Below the pieces are notes generated by a model. That model was not told the DNA's origin, did not search any database, and saw only the letters and a program-made list of their open reading frames with translations. A program made the position numbers and the translations under genes. From contig JAHBYU010000001.1 of NCBI GenBank assembly GCA_019635775.1, positions 1 to 64,000 on the forward strand: a stretch of 64,000 bases of DNA, given 5' to 3'. This stretch comes from Rhizobiaceae bacterium. GTDB taxonomy: Bacteria; Pseudomonadota; Alphaproteobacteria; Rhizobiales; Rhizobiaceae. Shown here one piece after another: positions 19,440 through 28,005 of this stretch (position 1 is the first letter of the stretch; each line of letters begins with the position of its first letter).

Positions 19440-19473
19440 GACCGCCGGGCGCTCCTCAACGGACCCGGCGATC
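19440..19473 (-). promoter_or_regulatory. leuA leader hairpin (alternative pairing element)
   Basis: GATCGCCGGG (19473-19464, end of the leader ORF) pairs with CCCGGCGGTC (19449-19440) over 10 bp with one G-U. The same CCCGGCGG can instead pair perfectly with CCGCCGGG at 19351-19344, which abuts the leuA Shine-Dalgarno. A third option, GGCGG/CCGCC, uses 19446-19442 and 19432-19428. There is no T-run, so a switch on leuA translation is more plausible than an intrinsic attenuator. Confidence 0.45.
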
Positions 19474-19575
19474 GCCGATAAGGCCGAGAAGAAGAAGCGT
19501 CGAAGAAAATGCGCGCAAGGTCTCGACCGCGAAAGCGGACTGCCGAAAGCCGGAAGGTGTCTGGCGCGTGAACAT
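19456..19575 (-). CDS. Candidate leucine leader peptide LeuL upstream of leuA
   Basis: A 39-codon ORF on the minus strand, ending in TGA 125 bases before the leuA start. Residues 27-33 read LLLLGLI from codons CTT CTT CTT CTC GGC CTT ATC, a leucine run of the kind that senses charged tRNA-Leu. A TTGCCA/TATTAG promoter with 17-bp spacing places the transcription start at or near the A of its ATG. This is the same leaderless layout as trpL in this window. The end of the ORF forms one arm of a strong hairpin. The peptide itself probably has no other function. Identification rests on codon content, promoter geometry and RNA pairing, with no homology search. Confidence 0.5.
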   Translation of the reverse strand: MFTRQTPSGFRQSAFAVETLRAFSSTLLLLGLIGDRRVR

Positions 19576-19581
19576 GGCAAC

Positions 19582-19610
19582 CTAATACAGGAGGGCCGAG
19601 TTACTGGCAA
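19582..19610 (-). promoter_or_regulatory. Promoter of the leuL-leuA transcript
   Basis: On the minus strand TTGCCA (19610-19605), a 17-base spacer and TATTAG (19587-19582) are followed after six bases by the leuL ATG, which predicts a leaderless or nearly leaderless leader ORF. Confidence 0.5.
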
Positions 19611-19617
19611 GCATGCG

Positions 19618-20706
19618 TTACTGGCGCACCCAGCGCGATATCAATCGGGCAAGGTAGGGGCCGAACGCGAGTACGAACACAAGTCGACAACCTTGCAAAG
19701 CCATGACGAAGGACATGTCTACTCCGTTGGAGGCGGCCGCGATGATGGCCACCGAATCAAGTCCGCCGGGGCTCGTCGCGAGATAGGCCGTCAGCGGATC
19801 GATCCCGAGTTCATGGCTGAGAATCCAGGCAAGACCGCCGCAGAATGCCATAAGAGCAAGGATCGAGCCGACGATCTGCGGCAAGGCGCGGGCGGCATGG
19901 GACAACAGCGCCCCGGTGAAATTCAGTCCGATCGACCAGCCGATCAACGCATAGGAACTGACCAGGACCCAATGAGGCAGTTGAAGAGGAACATCGAAAC
20001 CGATGTGTAGCAATCCTCCAAGTATTGCCGCACCTAGAAAATAAGGCGAAGGCAACCTCAGCAGCCGCCCAAGCAACCCGCCGGCCGAGGCAGTGGCGAT
20101 CATGGAGCCGAACGCAGGCCAGTCTATTGCGGGAAACCATATGTGCGGCGGGATTTCCGCGCTTCCCGTGTCGACCCAAAGCCTTGCGATCAGCGCCGCA
20201 GCCAGGGAAACAATGATGACCCGGAGATACTGCATGAAGGCGACAAGGCGGACATCGGCCCCAAAGGCCCCCGCCATAAGCACCATGGCCGTTGAGCCAC
20301 CGGGGGCCGATCCCCAAACCGCCGTTGTTCCCGGCAGGGACCTAAAGCGGCTGATGAACCAACCAAGGAAACTTGAAGCAGCAAGAGTTGCAGAGACGAT
20401 CAAGGTCACCAGCAACCATTCATCGGAGAAAGTGACAAGGATTTCGAAGGAAATCGAGGCTGCGATGAGGCATCCGATGACACCCTGAGCGGAGCCGAAA
20501 AGGACCTTCGGAACGCGCACCGTGGCTCCGCTTGTGCCGGCGATGATCGCAGCAATCATGGGCCCGATAAGGAAGGCAGCCGGCAGGCCGGCATAATCTA
20601 GCCCTGCTGCGAGAAGCGCCGAAAGAAAGAGCAGCGCAACCCATTGCGCGGTTCTGGGCCATGTATCGACACGGTGCTTGCCGGGAATCGGTGCGGGCGG
20701 GATCAT
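19618..20706 (-). CDS. AbrB-family membrane protein (putative transporter/regulator)
   Basis: A protein of 362 aa with about ten membrane segments arranged as two repeats, each containing the family pattern (GLPAAFLIGPMIAAIIAG and LPSPYFLGAAILGGLLHIG). This matches the AbrB duplication family, formerly called putative ammonia monooxygenase. Its substrate is unknown. It lies 61 bases after the cation-efflux gene on the same strand, so it may be the third gene of the trpE(G) transcript. It is not related to the AbrB transcription factor. Confidence 0.85.
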   Translation of the reverse strand: MIPPAPIPGKHRVDTWPRTAQWVALLFLSALLAAGLDYAGLPAAFLIGPMIAAIIAGTSGATVRVPKVLFGSAQGVIGCLIAASISFEILVTFSDEWLLVTLIVSATLAASSFLGWFISRFRSLPGTTAVWGSAPGGSTAMVLMAGAFGADVRLVAFMQYLRVIIVSLAAALIARLWVDTGSAEIPPHIWFPAIDWPAFGSMIATASAGGLLGRLLRLPSPYFLGAAILGGLLHIGFDVPLQLPHWVLVSSYALIGWSIGLNFTGALLSHAARALPQIVGSILALMAFCGGLAWILSHELGIDPLTAYLATSPGGLDSVAIIAAASNGVDMSFVMALQGCRLVFVLAFGPYLARLISRWVRQ

Positions 20707-20767
20707 GCTCTTTCTTAGGACCAGATCGCCGGCCCTTCAGTCTGTGGTGGGCGGTTGGCGGCAATCT

Positions 20768-21709
20768 CTAGGCGAACGGTACCGCGCTTGTCCCCGGTGG
20801 AAGTTTCGCTTCGTCGTCGGGCTCGACGTGAATGGTTATTCGAACGCTCGGGATATCGGCTTTTAGCGCCTCTTCGATGCGATCGCAGATGACGTGGCTT
20901 TCGCGCACGGTCATGTCGCCATCGACGATGAGATGAAACTCTATGAAAGTTGCACGGCCTGCTATGCGGGTCTTCAGGTCATGAACCTCAAGCGCTCCTT
21001 TCGAGTGGGCCGAGATGATGTCGCGGATGCGAATGTGTTCGTCTGTGCTGACCGCCTTATCCATCAAACCGCTCAGCGACTCGCTCATTATCCGCCAGCC
21101 CTGCACGAGGATGTTGACGGCAACAAGCGCAGCAAGCAGCGGGTCAAGCACAGTCCATCCGGTCAGCACGGCGAGGATGAGGCCAACAATCACACCGACT
21201 GAGGTCAAGACGTCCGTCATCAGGTGGTGGCCGTCCGCTTCCAGCGCTGGCGACTTGGCGCGGCGCCCCTGGCGGATCAGGACCGTGGCCCAGATCGCGT
21301 TGGCTACGGCCGCAACGCCATTAATCGCAAGCCCCTGCCACGGCTGCTCCAATGGGCGAGGGTTAGCCAGAGTCTGAACGACCTGCGACATGATGAGCAG
21401 GGCGGCAACGATGATCATCACCCCTTCGAGGACAGCCGAGAAATATTCAGCCTTGTGATGCCCGTGCTGGTGATCGCGATCCGCAGGCATGTAGCTGACG
21501 CGGATTGCCCACAAGGCTGCGATTGCCGTCACCACATTGACGATGGATTCAAGCGCGTCCGAATAGAGGGCGACAGAGCCCGTGATCCACCACGCAAGCA
21601 TTTTCAGGCAGAATACGAGCAGCGCCACCACGATTGACCACAGAGCCAACCGTGCGATTCGCTGCTTTACGCTCGCTGAAGAGGAAGGGGAGACCGTAGA
21701 TGAAAGCAT
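20768..21709 (-). CDS. Cation diffusion facilitator family transporter
   Basis: A protein of 313 aa with six membrane segments (between about residues 20 and 215) and a cytoplasmic C-terminal domain with the ferredoxin-like CDF dimerisation fold (FIEFHLIVDGDMTVRESHVI). Acidic/histidine residues in helices 2 and 5 (YSDALES and HHLMTD) and a His-rich loop (DHQHGHHKAEY) would bind Zn(II), Fe(II) or another divalent metal for export. It starts seven bases after the trpE(G) stop, implying co-transcription. The functional reason for that coupling is not obvious. Confidence 0.92.
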   Translation of the reverse strand: MLSSTVSPSSSASVKQRIARLALWSIVVALLVFCLKMLAWWITGSVALYSDALESIVNVVTAIAALWAIRVSYMPADRDHQHGHHKAEYFSAVLEGVMIIVAALLIMSQVVQTLANPRPLEQPWQGLAINGVAAVANAIWATVLIRQGRRAKSPALEADGHHLMTDVLTSVGVIVGLILAVLTGWTVLDPLLAALVAVNILVQGWRIMSESLSGLMDKAVSTDEHIRIRDIISAHSKGALEVHDLKTRIAGRATFIEFHLIVDGDMTVRESHVICDRIEEALKADIPSVRITIHVEPDDEAKLPPGTSAVPFA

Positions 21710-21716
21710 GCTCGAC

Positions 21717-23906
21717 TCAGGCGGCCTTTACCTTCGCCTTGCGTGGCAGATGGGCGACGACGTTCTCGATCATGCGCATGCCTGCGTTCTGGCCGAGCGT
21801 CATGATGGATTCTGGATGGAACTGCACAGCCGCCACCGGTTCCTTGCGGTGTTCGAAGGCCATGATGACACCGTCTTCCGTCTCTGCTGTCACGACGAAC
21901 TCGTCGGGCAGGCGTACCGGATCGGCAAAGATCGAATGATAGCGTCCGACCGTGACTTCTTTCGGGAGCCCCGAGAAGATCACTCCGGGCTTCGACACCC
22001 TGATGCGTGAAGGCTTGCCATGCATTGGAATGTGCAACTGGCGCAATTCCCCGCCGTAAGCCTCTGCAAGCGCCTGCAGGCCGAGACACACGCCAAAGAT
22101 TGGCAAGGCGCGCGTACGAGCCTTCCGGATCGTGGCGGCGCAATCGAAATCCTTCGGCATGCCCGGTCCAGGCGAAAGCACGACAAGATCAGGTTTCAGC
22201 CTGTCGAACACCTCATCGGCCACAGGTGAGCGTACTGTCGAAACGTTGGCGCCGGTCTGGCGAAAGTAATTTGCCAATGTATGGACGAAGCTGTCCTCGT
22301 GGTCGACCAAGAGGATGTTGACGCCGTCGCCGACCCTGGCGGTACTCTTTTCCGTGGCGGTCGCGTTTCCCGGCTTGGCGTCGCGAATTGCGGAGAGCAT
22401 GGCGGATGCCTTCAGTTCGGTTTCAGCTTCTTCTTCCTCGGGAACGCTATCAAACAACAAGGTGGCGCCGGCGCGTACTTCGGCAATTCCGTCCTTCACC
22501 CGGATGGTGCGCAGCGTAAGTCCTGTATTCAGGTCACCGTTGAAGTGCACCATTCCGATTGCCCCACCGTACCAGGCGCGGGGGCTTTTCTCATTCTGTT
22601 CGATAAAGCGCATCGCCCACAACTTTGGCGCGCCGGTGACGGTCACTGCCCATGCGTGCGACAGGAATGCGTCAAAGGCGTCCATGCCTTCTCGAAGACG
22701 GCCTTCGATGTGGTCGACTGTATGGATAAGGCGAGAATACATCTCGATCTGTCGACGGCCAATGACGCGCACGGAACCCGGTTCGCAGACACGGCTTTTG
22801 TCATTGCGATCGACGTCCGAGCACATGGTCAGCTCCGACTCGTCTTTCTTGGAGTTCAGCAGCTTCAGAATCTGCTCGGAATCCGAAATCGCGTCGTCGC
22901 CGCGCTTGATGGTCCCTGAGATCGGGCAGGTTTCGACACGACGGCCGTTCACCCGGACGAACATTTCCGGAGATGCGCCGATCAGATATTCGTGCTCGCC
23001 GAGATTGATGAAGAAGGAGTAGGGGGATGGATTGATCTGCTTGAGGCGACGGGAAATGTCAGCTGGCGTTGACTCGCAACGCTCGTAGAACATCTGGCCC
23101 GGAACCACTTCGAAGAGGTCGCCGCGCCTGAAGCTTTCCATGGCGCGCTTGACGAGCTGCGCATACTCGCCCGGATCATGGTCGCCCCGAGGGGGAATGC
23201 GATCTGATGGCTTGAACGGTAGCCGTTCGCCGTCACGCGGCAGGCCTGTGGTGGAGAAACCGTTCCCGGAGTAGTCGTAGCGATCATGCCAGGCCTTTGC
23301 CTGATGGTGGTCCACGACAAGGATTTCATCAGGCAGATAAAGCACAAGGTCGCGCTGGCTCTCGGCGCGCTTCAGCGAATAATCGACCGGGTCAAACTGG
23401 AAGGCGAGATCGTAGCCAAATGCTCCGTAGAGGCCGAGATTCGCGTCCTGGTCTGTTCTGAACAGTGCGGTTACGGCGCGGAGAACGGTGAACACGGATG
23501 GCACGCGGCTGCGTTCTTCTTCCGTGAAAACCCGACCCGGTTCGGCGATGGACAAAGCGAGGCGCTGTTTCGAGGTCTGCGTCAGCTTCACGTCTTTCAG
23601 CGCGGCAATGGCCTTGCCGATAACGGGCAAGAGCACCTCGCCACGTGTGTTCAGCGCTTCGATGCGCATCGCGCGGCCGCGAGCCGAGATAGCAACCGGA
23701 GGGTCGATGATGGCCGTGTCCCAACGGGTGTAGCGGCCCGGATACTCGTAGTTGGAGGAGAAGACTGCACCGCGTCGGCTGTTCAGCCCGTCGATATAGG
23801 CCTCAATGGCACCGGCATAGGGTGTGTCGTGTCTTTCGCGGACAATTGTCACACCACCGGCGGTGACCAATTTTTCCGCTCCGTTCTCAAGCACTTCGAT
23901 GGTCAT
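21717..23906 (-). CDS. trpE(G): Anthranilate synthase, fused TrpE(G)
   Basis: This protein makes anthranilate from chorismate and glutamine, the first step of tryptophan synthesis. Both subunits are fused. The chorismate-binding TrpE domain occupies about residues 1-510 ([35 protein letters not shown]), and the glutamine amidotransferase domain about 540-729, with nucleophile Cys in [16 protein letters not shown] and the His/Glu pair in FHPESIM. At 729 aa it matches rhizobial TrpE(G). The open frame runs upstream to 23990 but passes through the attenuator. ATG 23906, with GGAGACGGGGAA before it, is the real start. Expression should be attenuated through trpL. Confidence 0.97.
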   Translation of the reverse strand: MTIEVLENGAEKLVTAGGVTIVRERHDTPYAGAIEAYIDGLNSRRGAVFSSNYEYPGRYTRWDTAIIDPPVAISARGRAMRIEALNTRGEVLLPVIGKAIAALKDVKLTQTSKQRLALSIAEPGRVFTEEERSRVPSVFTVLRAVTALFRTDQDANLGLYGAFGYDLAFQFDPVDYSLKRAESQRDLVLYLPDEILVVDHHQAKAWHDRYDYSGNGFSTTGLPRDGERLPFKPSDRIPPRGDHDPGEYAQLVKRAMESFRRGDLFEVVPGQMFYERCESTPADISRRLKQINPSPYSFFINLGEHEYLIGASPEMFVRVNGRRVETCPISGTIKRGDDAISDSEQILKLLNSKKDESELTMCSDVDRNDKSRVCEPGSVRVIGRRQIEMYSRLIHTVDHIEGRLREGMDAFDAFLSHAWAVTVTGAPKLWAMRFIEQNEKSPRAWYGGAIGMVHFNGDLNTGLTLRTIRVKDGIAEVRAGATLLFDSVPEEEEAETELKASAMLSAIRDAKPGNATATEKSTARVGDGVNILLVDHEDSFVHTLANYFRQTGANVSTVRSPVADEVFDRLKPDLVVLSPGPGMPKDFDCAATIRKARTRALPIFGVCLGLQALAEAYGGELRQLHIPMHGKPSRIRVSKPGVIFSGLPKEVTVGRYHSIFADPVRLPDEFVVTAETEDGVIMAFEHRKEPVAAVQFHPESIMTLGQNAGMRMIENVVAHLPRKAKVKAA

Positions 23907-23949
23907 TTCCCCGTCTCCGTTATCCAGTCCGGGATCCGGAAAGCGCCTG

Positions 23950-23986
23950 AAAAACAAATGGCCGCCCGGATTCTCCGTTGCGGCCA
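23950..23986 (-). terminator. trp attenuator terminator
   Basis: On the minus strand TGGCCGC pairs with GCGGCCA around a nested CGGA-GAA-TCCG hairpin and is followed directly by TTTGTTTTT. It lies between the trpL stop and the trpE(G) start, exactly where the intrinsic terminator of a trp attenuator belongs. Confidence 0.85.
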
Positions 23987-24021
23987 CCACATTCCCGCGC
24001 GCACGCGCTGCAAGGCCGCTG

Positions 24022-24066
24022 TCAGCAGGCCCACCACCAGTTCGTCGCGTTCGAAAACATCTTCAT
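24022..24066 (-). CDS. trpL: trp operon leader peptide TrpL
   Basis: A 14-codon ORF encoding [14 protein letters not shown], with three consecutive tryptophan codons just before the TGA stop. It is too short for ordinary gene calling. Stalling at the Trp codons when tryptophan is scarce would prevent formation of the terminator at 23986-23950 and allow trpE(G) transcription. It resembles the leaderless 14-aa TrpL of Sinorhizobium meliloti, where the released leader RNA and peptide also act in trans. Whether that holds here is not shown by the sequence. The promoter places the transcription start at the A of ATG. Confidence 0.9.
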   Translation of the reverse strand: MKMFSNATNWWWAC

Positions 24067-24073
24067 GAGCGTT

Positions 24074-24102
24074 TCCATATCCGTGAAAGCGGCGACGCGC
24101 AA
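24074..24102 (-). promoter_or_regulatory. trpL-trpE(G) promoter (leaderless start)
   Basis: On the minus strand TTGCGC (24102-24097), 17 bases, then TATGGA (24079-24074). The trpL ATG begins seven bases later, so transcription should start at or beside the start codon. Confidence 0.6.
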
Positions 24103-24290
24103 CCGGATTCGGCTGTCCGCAAAAGGATGGTTGACGACCGGATGCGACCACTTGACGCGCAAAAATTCCTCGGTGAATGTTCACTGCGAAGAAAAAAAGA
24201 AAACTGAGCGGAAAGGCTTCGAGGATATGAAGCCTTGATAGACTGGCAAGTTACATGAGCGTGCCCTTGGCGCGCGAGGGAGGGAACCTC

Positions 24291-26006
24291 ATGACATCTA
24301 TAACGACGCAAGGCGTTGGTGCGCCTGGTAGTCAATTGCACAGAACGATCAACTGGCAGGGCGCATTCTGGGTCGCCAGCGGCGTGCCGGCGCTGGTCCT
24401 CTTCTCCATCGGGGGCATCGCCGGGACTACAGGCAATCTCGCATTCGTCATTTGGACAACATCGGTCATACTCGGGCTGATACAGTCCTTTACCTACGCC
24501 GAAATTGCAGGGCTCTTTCCGTCCAAGTCGGGTGGCGCCTCGGTATACGGCGCAACGGCATGGCTTCGGTACTCCAAGTTCATCGCGCCGCTTTCGGTAT
24601 GGTGCAACTGGCTCGCCTGGACGCCGGTGCTTTCGCTCGGCTGTTCCATCGCAGCCGCCTACATTCTCAGCGCTCTCGCGCCGATACCCGGCTTCTCCGA
24701 GGCCTCCCCGGAAGTTGCCGCATGGCTTGCCGACCCGGCCAATGCCGGCAAAGCGGCCGCCGACGCCATTGCCGCGTTGACGGCTGCCGGTACTCCGGCG
24801 ATCCGTGACTGGACACTTTACAGCGGCTCGCTCGGTCCTGTCAGCTTCTCGCTCAACGCCGTCTTCTGGATCGGCGTGATCCTCATGCTGATCGTTTTCT
24901 CGATCCAGCACCGCGGCATCCTTGGAACAGCCAATGTCCAGAAGATTATCGGACTGGTGGTCATCATCCCGATGCTGATCGTCGGCATCGTCCCGATCCT
25001 CACCGGACAGATAAACTGGGACAACTACACGCCCTTCGTTCCGCTGGCTGAGGCCTACTCGCCGGCACCGGGCGAGTGGAACATCGCGGGCTGGACACTG
25101 GTGTTCGGCGGCATGTTCATCGCCGCATGGTCTGCCTATGCGTTCGAGACCTCGATCTGCTTCACCAGCGAGTTCAAGAACCCGCAGCGCGATACGGTCA
25201 GGGCAATCCTCTATTCGGGCCTGCTCTGCCTTGTCCTCTACACGCTCGTGCCTTTCACCTTCCAGGGAGTTCTCGGCCTTGAGGGCATGCTGGCGGGGCC
25301 GATCGTCGACGGATCGGGCGTGGGCCACGCGATGGCGGCGATGGTCGGCGGCACCGGCATCATAACGTCCATCATGATCATGCTGATGATCCTGGCGCTG
25401 ATGCTGGCCATCATGACGGCGATGGCGGGATCGTCGCGCACGCTCTACCAGGGCTCGGTCGATGGCTGGCTGCCGAAGTACCTCAGCCGCGTGAACCCGC
25501 ACGGCGCGCCGACGGCGGCGATGTGGACGGACCTCGTCTTCAACCTGTTCCTGCTGGCGATCGCTGCGGCGGATGCGACGAGCTATTTCTTCATCCTCGC
25601 GGTGTCCAACTGCGGCTACATCATCTTCAACTTCCTCAACCTCAATGCGGGCTGGATCCACCGCATCGACAATGGCCACATCCCGCGGCCTTGGCGGGCG
25701 CCGACCATCTTCATCGCCGCAGGCTGCTTCCTCTCCTTCGTCAACGCCATGTTCATGGGGGCGGGCGCCAAGGTCTGGAATCCGTGGGCGCTCTGGGCCG
25801 GTGTCATCGCCGCGGCATTGATCATCCCGGTCTTCTGCTACCGGCACTACATTCAGGATGGCGGCAAGTTCCCGCCGCACATGCTGGATGACCTTGGCAT
25901 CAGTGAAAGCGACTTGGCCGTGCGCAAGGCGGGCATGTTGCCCTACCTGACGCTGGTTGCCGGCGTTGCGGTCGTGCTCATCGCGAACTGGATCTTCGTG
26001 ATCTGA
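24291..26006 (+). CDS. APC-superfamily amino acid permease
   Basis: A protein of 571 aa with 12 or more membrane segments and the APC-superfamily N-terminal pattern (GIAGTTGNLAFVIW, FPSKSGGASVYGATAWL). It imports or exchanges an amino acid or amine, and the substrate is unknown. Relative to short APC proteins it has a long insertion around residues 150-190, rich in alanine (ADPANAGKAAADAIAALTA), between membrane segments. ATG 24291 is preferred to 24255 because GGGAGGGAACC lies just upstream. A strong terminator follows. The aspartoacylase-like gene is convergent with it. Confidence 0.9.
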   Translation: MTSITTQGVGAPGSQLHRTINWQGAFWVASGVPALVLFSIGGIAGTTGNLAFVIWTTSVILGLIQSFTYAEIAGLFPSKSGGASVYGATAWLRYSKFIAPLSVWCNWLAWTPVLSLGCSIAAAYILSALAPIPGFSEASPEVAAWLADPANAGKAAADAIAALTAAGTPAIRDWTLYSGSLGPVSFSLNAVFWIGVILMLIVFSIQHRGILGTANVQKIIGLVVIIPMLIVGIVPILTGQINWDNYTPFVPLAEAYSPAPGEWNIAGWTLVFGGMFIAAWSAYAFETSICFTSEFKNPQRDTVRAILYSGLLCLVLYTLVPFTFQGVLGLEGMLAGPIVDGSGVGHAMAAMVGGTGIITSIMIMLMILALMLAIMTAMAGSSRTLYQGSVDGWLPKYLSRVNPHGAPTAAMWTDLVFNLFLLAIAAADATSYFFILAVSNCGYIIFNFLNLNAGWIHRIDNGHIPRPWRAPTIFIAAGCFLSFVNAMFMGAGAKVWNPWALWAGVIAAALIIPVFCYRHYIQDGGKFPPHMLDDLGISESDLAVRKAGMLPYLTLVAGVAVVLIANWIFVI

Positions 26007-26030
26007 GAGCTTTCGCTGCGACTTGTATCC

Positions 26031-26061
26031 AAGGCCCGGCGTCGATCGCCGGGCCTTTTTT
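26031..26061. terminator. Strong intrinsic terminator after the permease gene
   Basis: A perfect 10-bp stem AAGGCCCGGC/GCCGGGCCTT with a 7-base loop is followed by TTTT, 24 bases past the permease stop. The A-rich 5' flank could let it also serve the convergent aspartoacylase-like gene. Confidence 0.85.
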
Positions 26062-27119
26062 CAATCCTCCAGTGCTCCCTGTCTGGCGTCGTTGCTTCGT
26101 CTTTCGCCGAGCAGCTTGATCATGTTGTCGCCGGCACGGCCCCAGCGCTGCCATACGCGTGTCAGCACATAGCCTGACTGGGGCGCGAGGATGTCCAGCG
26201 CGCCGTCCGGCTCACCCGGCGTGTGAACGATCGTCGCCACCTTCGCGCCTTTGCGGACACGCTGGCCGGGCTCCACATGAAACAAGATCGCGCCTGAGCG
26301 CGGCATGTCGATCATCTCGACATGATCGATCGGAACGGTAGGACCGGTGAACTTCCGTGGGCGCGCCGTCTTTTCGTCGGAGATCACGCCGCGCGTCGCG
26401 AGCAGCCGGTAGAGGCCCATCGCATCGGACTTCGCATATTTTTCGTAGACATCACCGATACCGCGATATTCGACCGTGGTGACGACGCGCTTGTCGAGGC
26501 CTGCCTTTTCCGGCGGCATCTGTAGATAGGGATGGATCGACGCTTCCTCGAAGGCGGCGCCTGAAGCGCCTTCCCAGAGAATGACTGCCTCGACCCCCAT
26601 CGCGGCGGCGCAGTCCTGCATGGCCGGCCATAGCTGAGCCGGGACGTAGAGATACGGAACCGCCTCGAAATCGCAGTGCAGGTCGAGCACGATGTCGTGT
26701 CCCATCGAAAGCCGGACGAGCAGATGCTTCAGGCGTACATCCGTCGTCATGGCTTCATCCGCCGGAGGAAGGGCGCCCGCGTCCGGCCGGTCGATCAGTG
26801 GGAAGTCGCGGTTGAAGTTGGTCCGGGTGCCGAGGTGGAAGCGGCCTTCCAGCTCGCCGAAGAAATATTGTGCCCGACCGACAGGGTTTGCGGCCGGCAC
26901 AACCGTGATGTCACCCAAAATACGTCCCTCGGCTTCGGCCTTGCGCAACAGCGGCATCAAGGCGTGGACGGCCACTACGCCGGGAAGCTCGCCGGCATGG
27001 AGCGCCGCCTGGATGTAGGCGGTGGGGGCTGTCTTCGACGTTCCCTTGAAACGGAACACGGTGAGTTCGTAGGACACGCCTTCCGTGTCGCCTGCAAGCT
27101 TTTCGATTGTCTTCTTCAT
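26061..27119 (-). CDS. Succinylglutamate desuccinylase/aspartoacylase family protein
   Basis: A protein of 352 aa of the zinc carboxypeptidase-like M14 deacylase family. Zinc-ligand motifs are HAGELPG (His, Glu) near residue 40 and DLHCD (His) near residue 155. The C-terminal 100 residues carry a lipoyl/barrel-sandwich-like segment (GAILFHVEPGQRVRKGAKVATI). Such proteins cleave N-acylated amino acids or related amides. The substrate here is unknown, though the convergent amino-acid permease gives a weak hint of amino-acid metabolism. ATG 27119 with AGGAGAC upstream is chosen over the longer frame. Confidence 0.88.
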   Translation of the reverse strand: MKKTIEKLAGDTEGVSYELTVFRFKGTSKTAPTAYIQAALHAGELPGVVAVHALMPLLRKAEAEGRILGDITVVPAANPVGRAQYFFGELEGRFHLGTRTNFNRDFPLIDRPDAGALPPADEAMTTDVRLKHLLVRLSMGHDIVLDLHCDFEAVPYLYVPAQLWPAMQDCAAAMGVEAVILWEGASGAAFEEASIHPYLQMPPEKAGLDKRVVTTVEYRGIGDVYEKYAKSDAMGLYRLLATRGVISDEKTARPRKFTGPTVPIDHVEMIDMPRSGAILFHVEPGQRVRKGAKVATIVHTPGEPDGALDILAPQSGYVLTRVWQRWGRAGDNMIKLLGERRSNDARQGALED

Positions 27120-27220
27120 GGGAGTCTCCTGATCGTCTGGAAGATGCCTTGTGTCCTGTGTCTTGTGCAATGGGGATGGTTTATTCGCTCACCTGCCGCT
27201 TCAACCGCCTGACGGCGGCT

Positions 27221-27294
27221 GGGTGTTCTCTTCGCTCACGGGCCGTAACGCAGCCTGCCGGCTGCTGGATGTTCTTTCCGCTCACGGCCCGACG
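27221..27294. repeat. Imperfect direct repeat
   Basis: Two copies of a roughly 28-base unit (27221-27250 and 27267-27294) share the pattern GG-TGTTCT-CGCTCACGG-CCG and are separated by 16 bases. Confidence 0.5.
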
Positions 27295-27433
27295 CTCGCC
27301 TCGCTCGCTGGCCTCCGCGAGGGCGCGCCGAAAGGCGCGACGCCCGGTCGGGCTTGCGGCCTGCGGCCGAAGGGCAGCCATTCTCGTTGCCACGCCTGCC
27401 GAAGCATCTGGCCATTTCAAACAGCACGTTTCT

Positions 27434-27468
27434 CGTCCTCGTGGTTCGACAGGTTCGCCATGAGGACG
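27434..27468. repeat. Intergenic palindromic element
   Basis: CGTCCTC at 27434-27440 pairs with GAGGACG at 27462-27468 around GTGGTTCGACAGGTTCGCCA-like sequence. I recall closely similar TTCGACAGGCTCACC elements as widespread intergenic repeats in alphaproteobacterial genomes. Copy number in this genome cannot be checked here. Confidence 0.5.
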
Positions 27469-27631
27469 GGTCGGGAAGCGGGGCACGAGGCCTTGCCTCT
27501 TTTGATTGTTTGTACGTGGCCGGTTTCCCGCGCCCCGCCGGCGTTCTTGCCCTGAAGGAGGACACGGCCGTTGCCGCTGGTCTCCCTCAAGGCCCGGATC
27601 TGGGGGTTCATCACCCAGCCGCGCTACCGTT

Positions 27632-27670
27632 GGAGCATGATCGCAAAACCGGTAGCCCGTTTTCGCCATC
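27632..27670. repeat. Degenerate rhizobial intergenic repeat (GAGCATGATC type)
   Basis: The sequence GGAGCATGATCGCAAAACCG followed by CCCGTTTTCGCC resembles one arm of the GAGCATGATC...CCGGTTTTCGG element common between rhizobial genes. The partner arm is missing. Confidence 0.4.
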
Positions 27671-28005
27671 AGCCCCGGCGCGACCGATCCGGCGCCGTCG
27701 CCCTCCCTGATCCCCGGTCCGGACCCGGTTCCCGCAAGAGCGATGCGAGGAAGTATGCGGGACATCAAGGGAGGGTGAAAAAATCGAGTAAGAAAAGATC
27801 CATGTCGTTTTCGATTATCCGCCGTCGGATGTCTGCTCGATATAGACAAGCCTTTGATGTCGCGTTCTTTTTCAGTAGAAAGAAAGGAAACCAATTGCGA
27901 CGGCAGCAGAAATTTTCATCCACCTGCCAAGAGGCGCATGCGCGGCGGGAAAACCACCGGCAAGCCACCACGAAGCACTAGCTATCCCTGCTGATGGAGG
28001 ATTCG

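Larger units (their letters stand above)
27120..28005. other. 886-bp gene-free region with repeat-derived sequence
   Basis: No convincing gene is present. The only long open frame (237 codons, minus strand) is arginine- and proline-rich and crosses repeat elements. Visible structure includes an imperfect direct repeat (27221-27250 and 27267-27294, sharing GCTCACGG), a hairpin element at 27434-27468, and a half-copy of a GAGCATGATC-type intergenic element at 27632-27670. The composition suggests several layers of degenerate intergenic repeats. Confidence 0.6.

Noticed and set aside
24063-25880. 605-codon open frame on the minus strand
   Set aside because: It is antisense to the amino-acid permease gene, has extreme Asp/Glu/Arg/His composition and overlaps trpL and its promoter. 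It is a GC-bias shadow.
27181-27894. 237-codon minus-strand frame in the repeat-rich gap
   Set aside because: It crosses repeat elements and is dominated by Arg, Pro and Gly. No family resemblance or ribosome-binding site.
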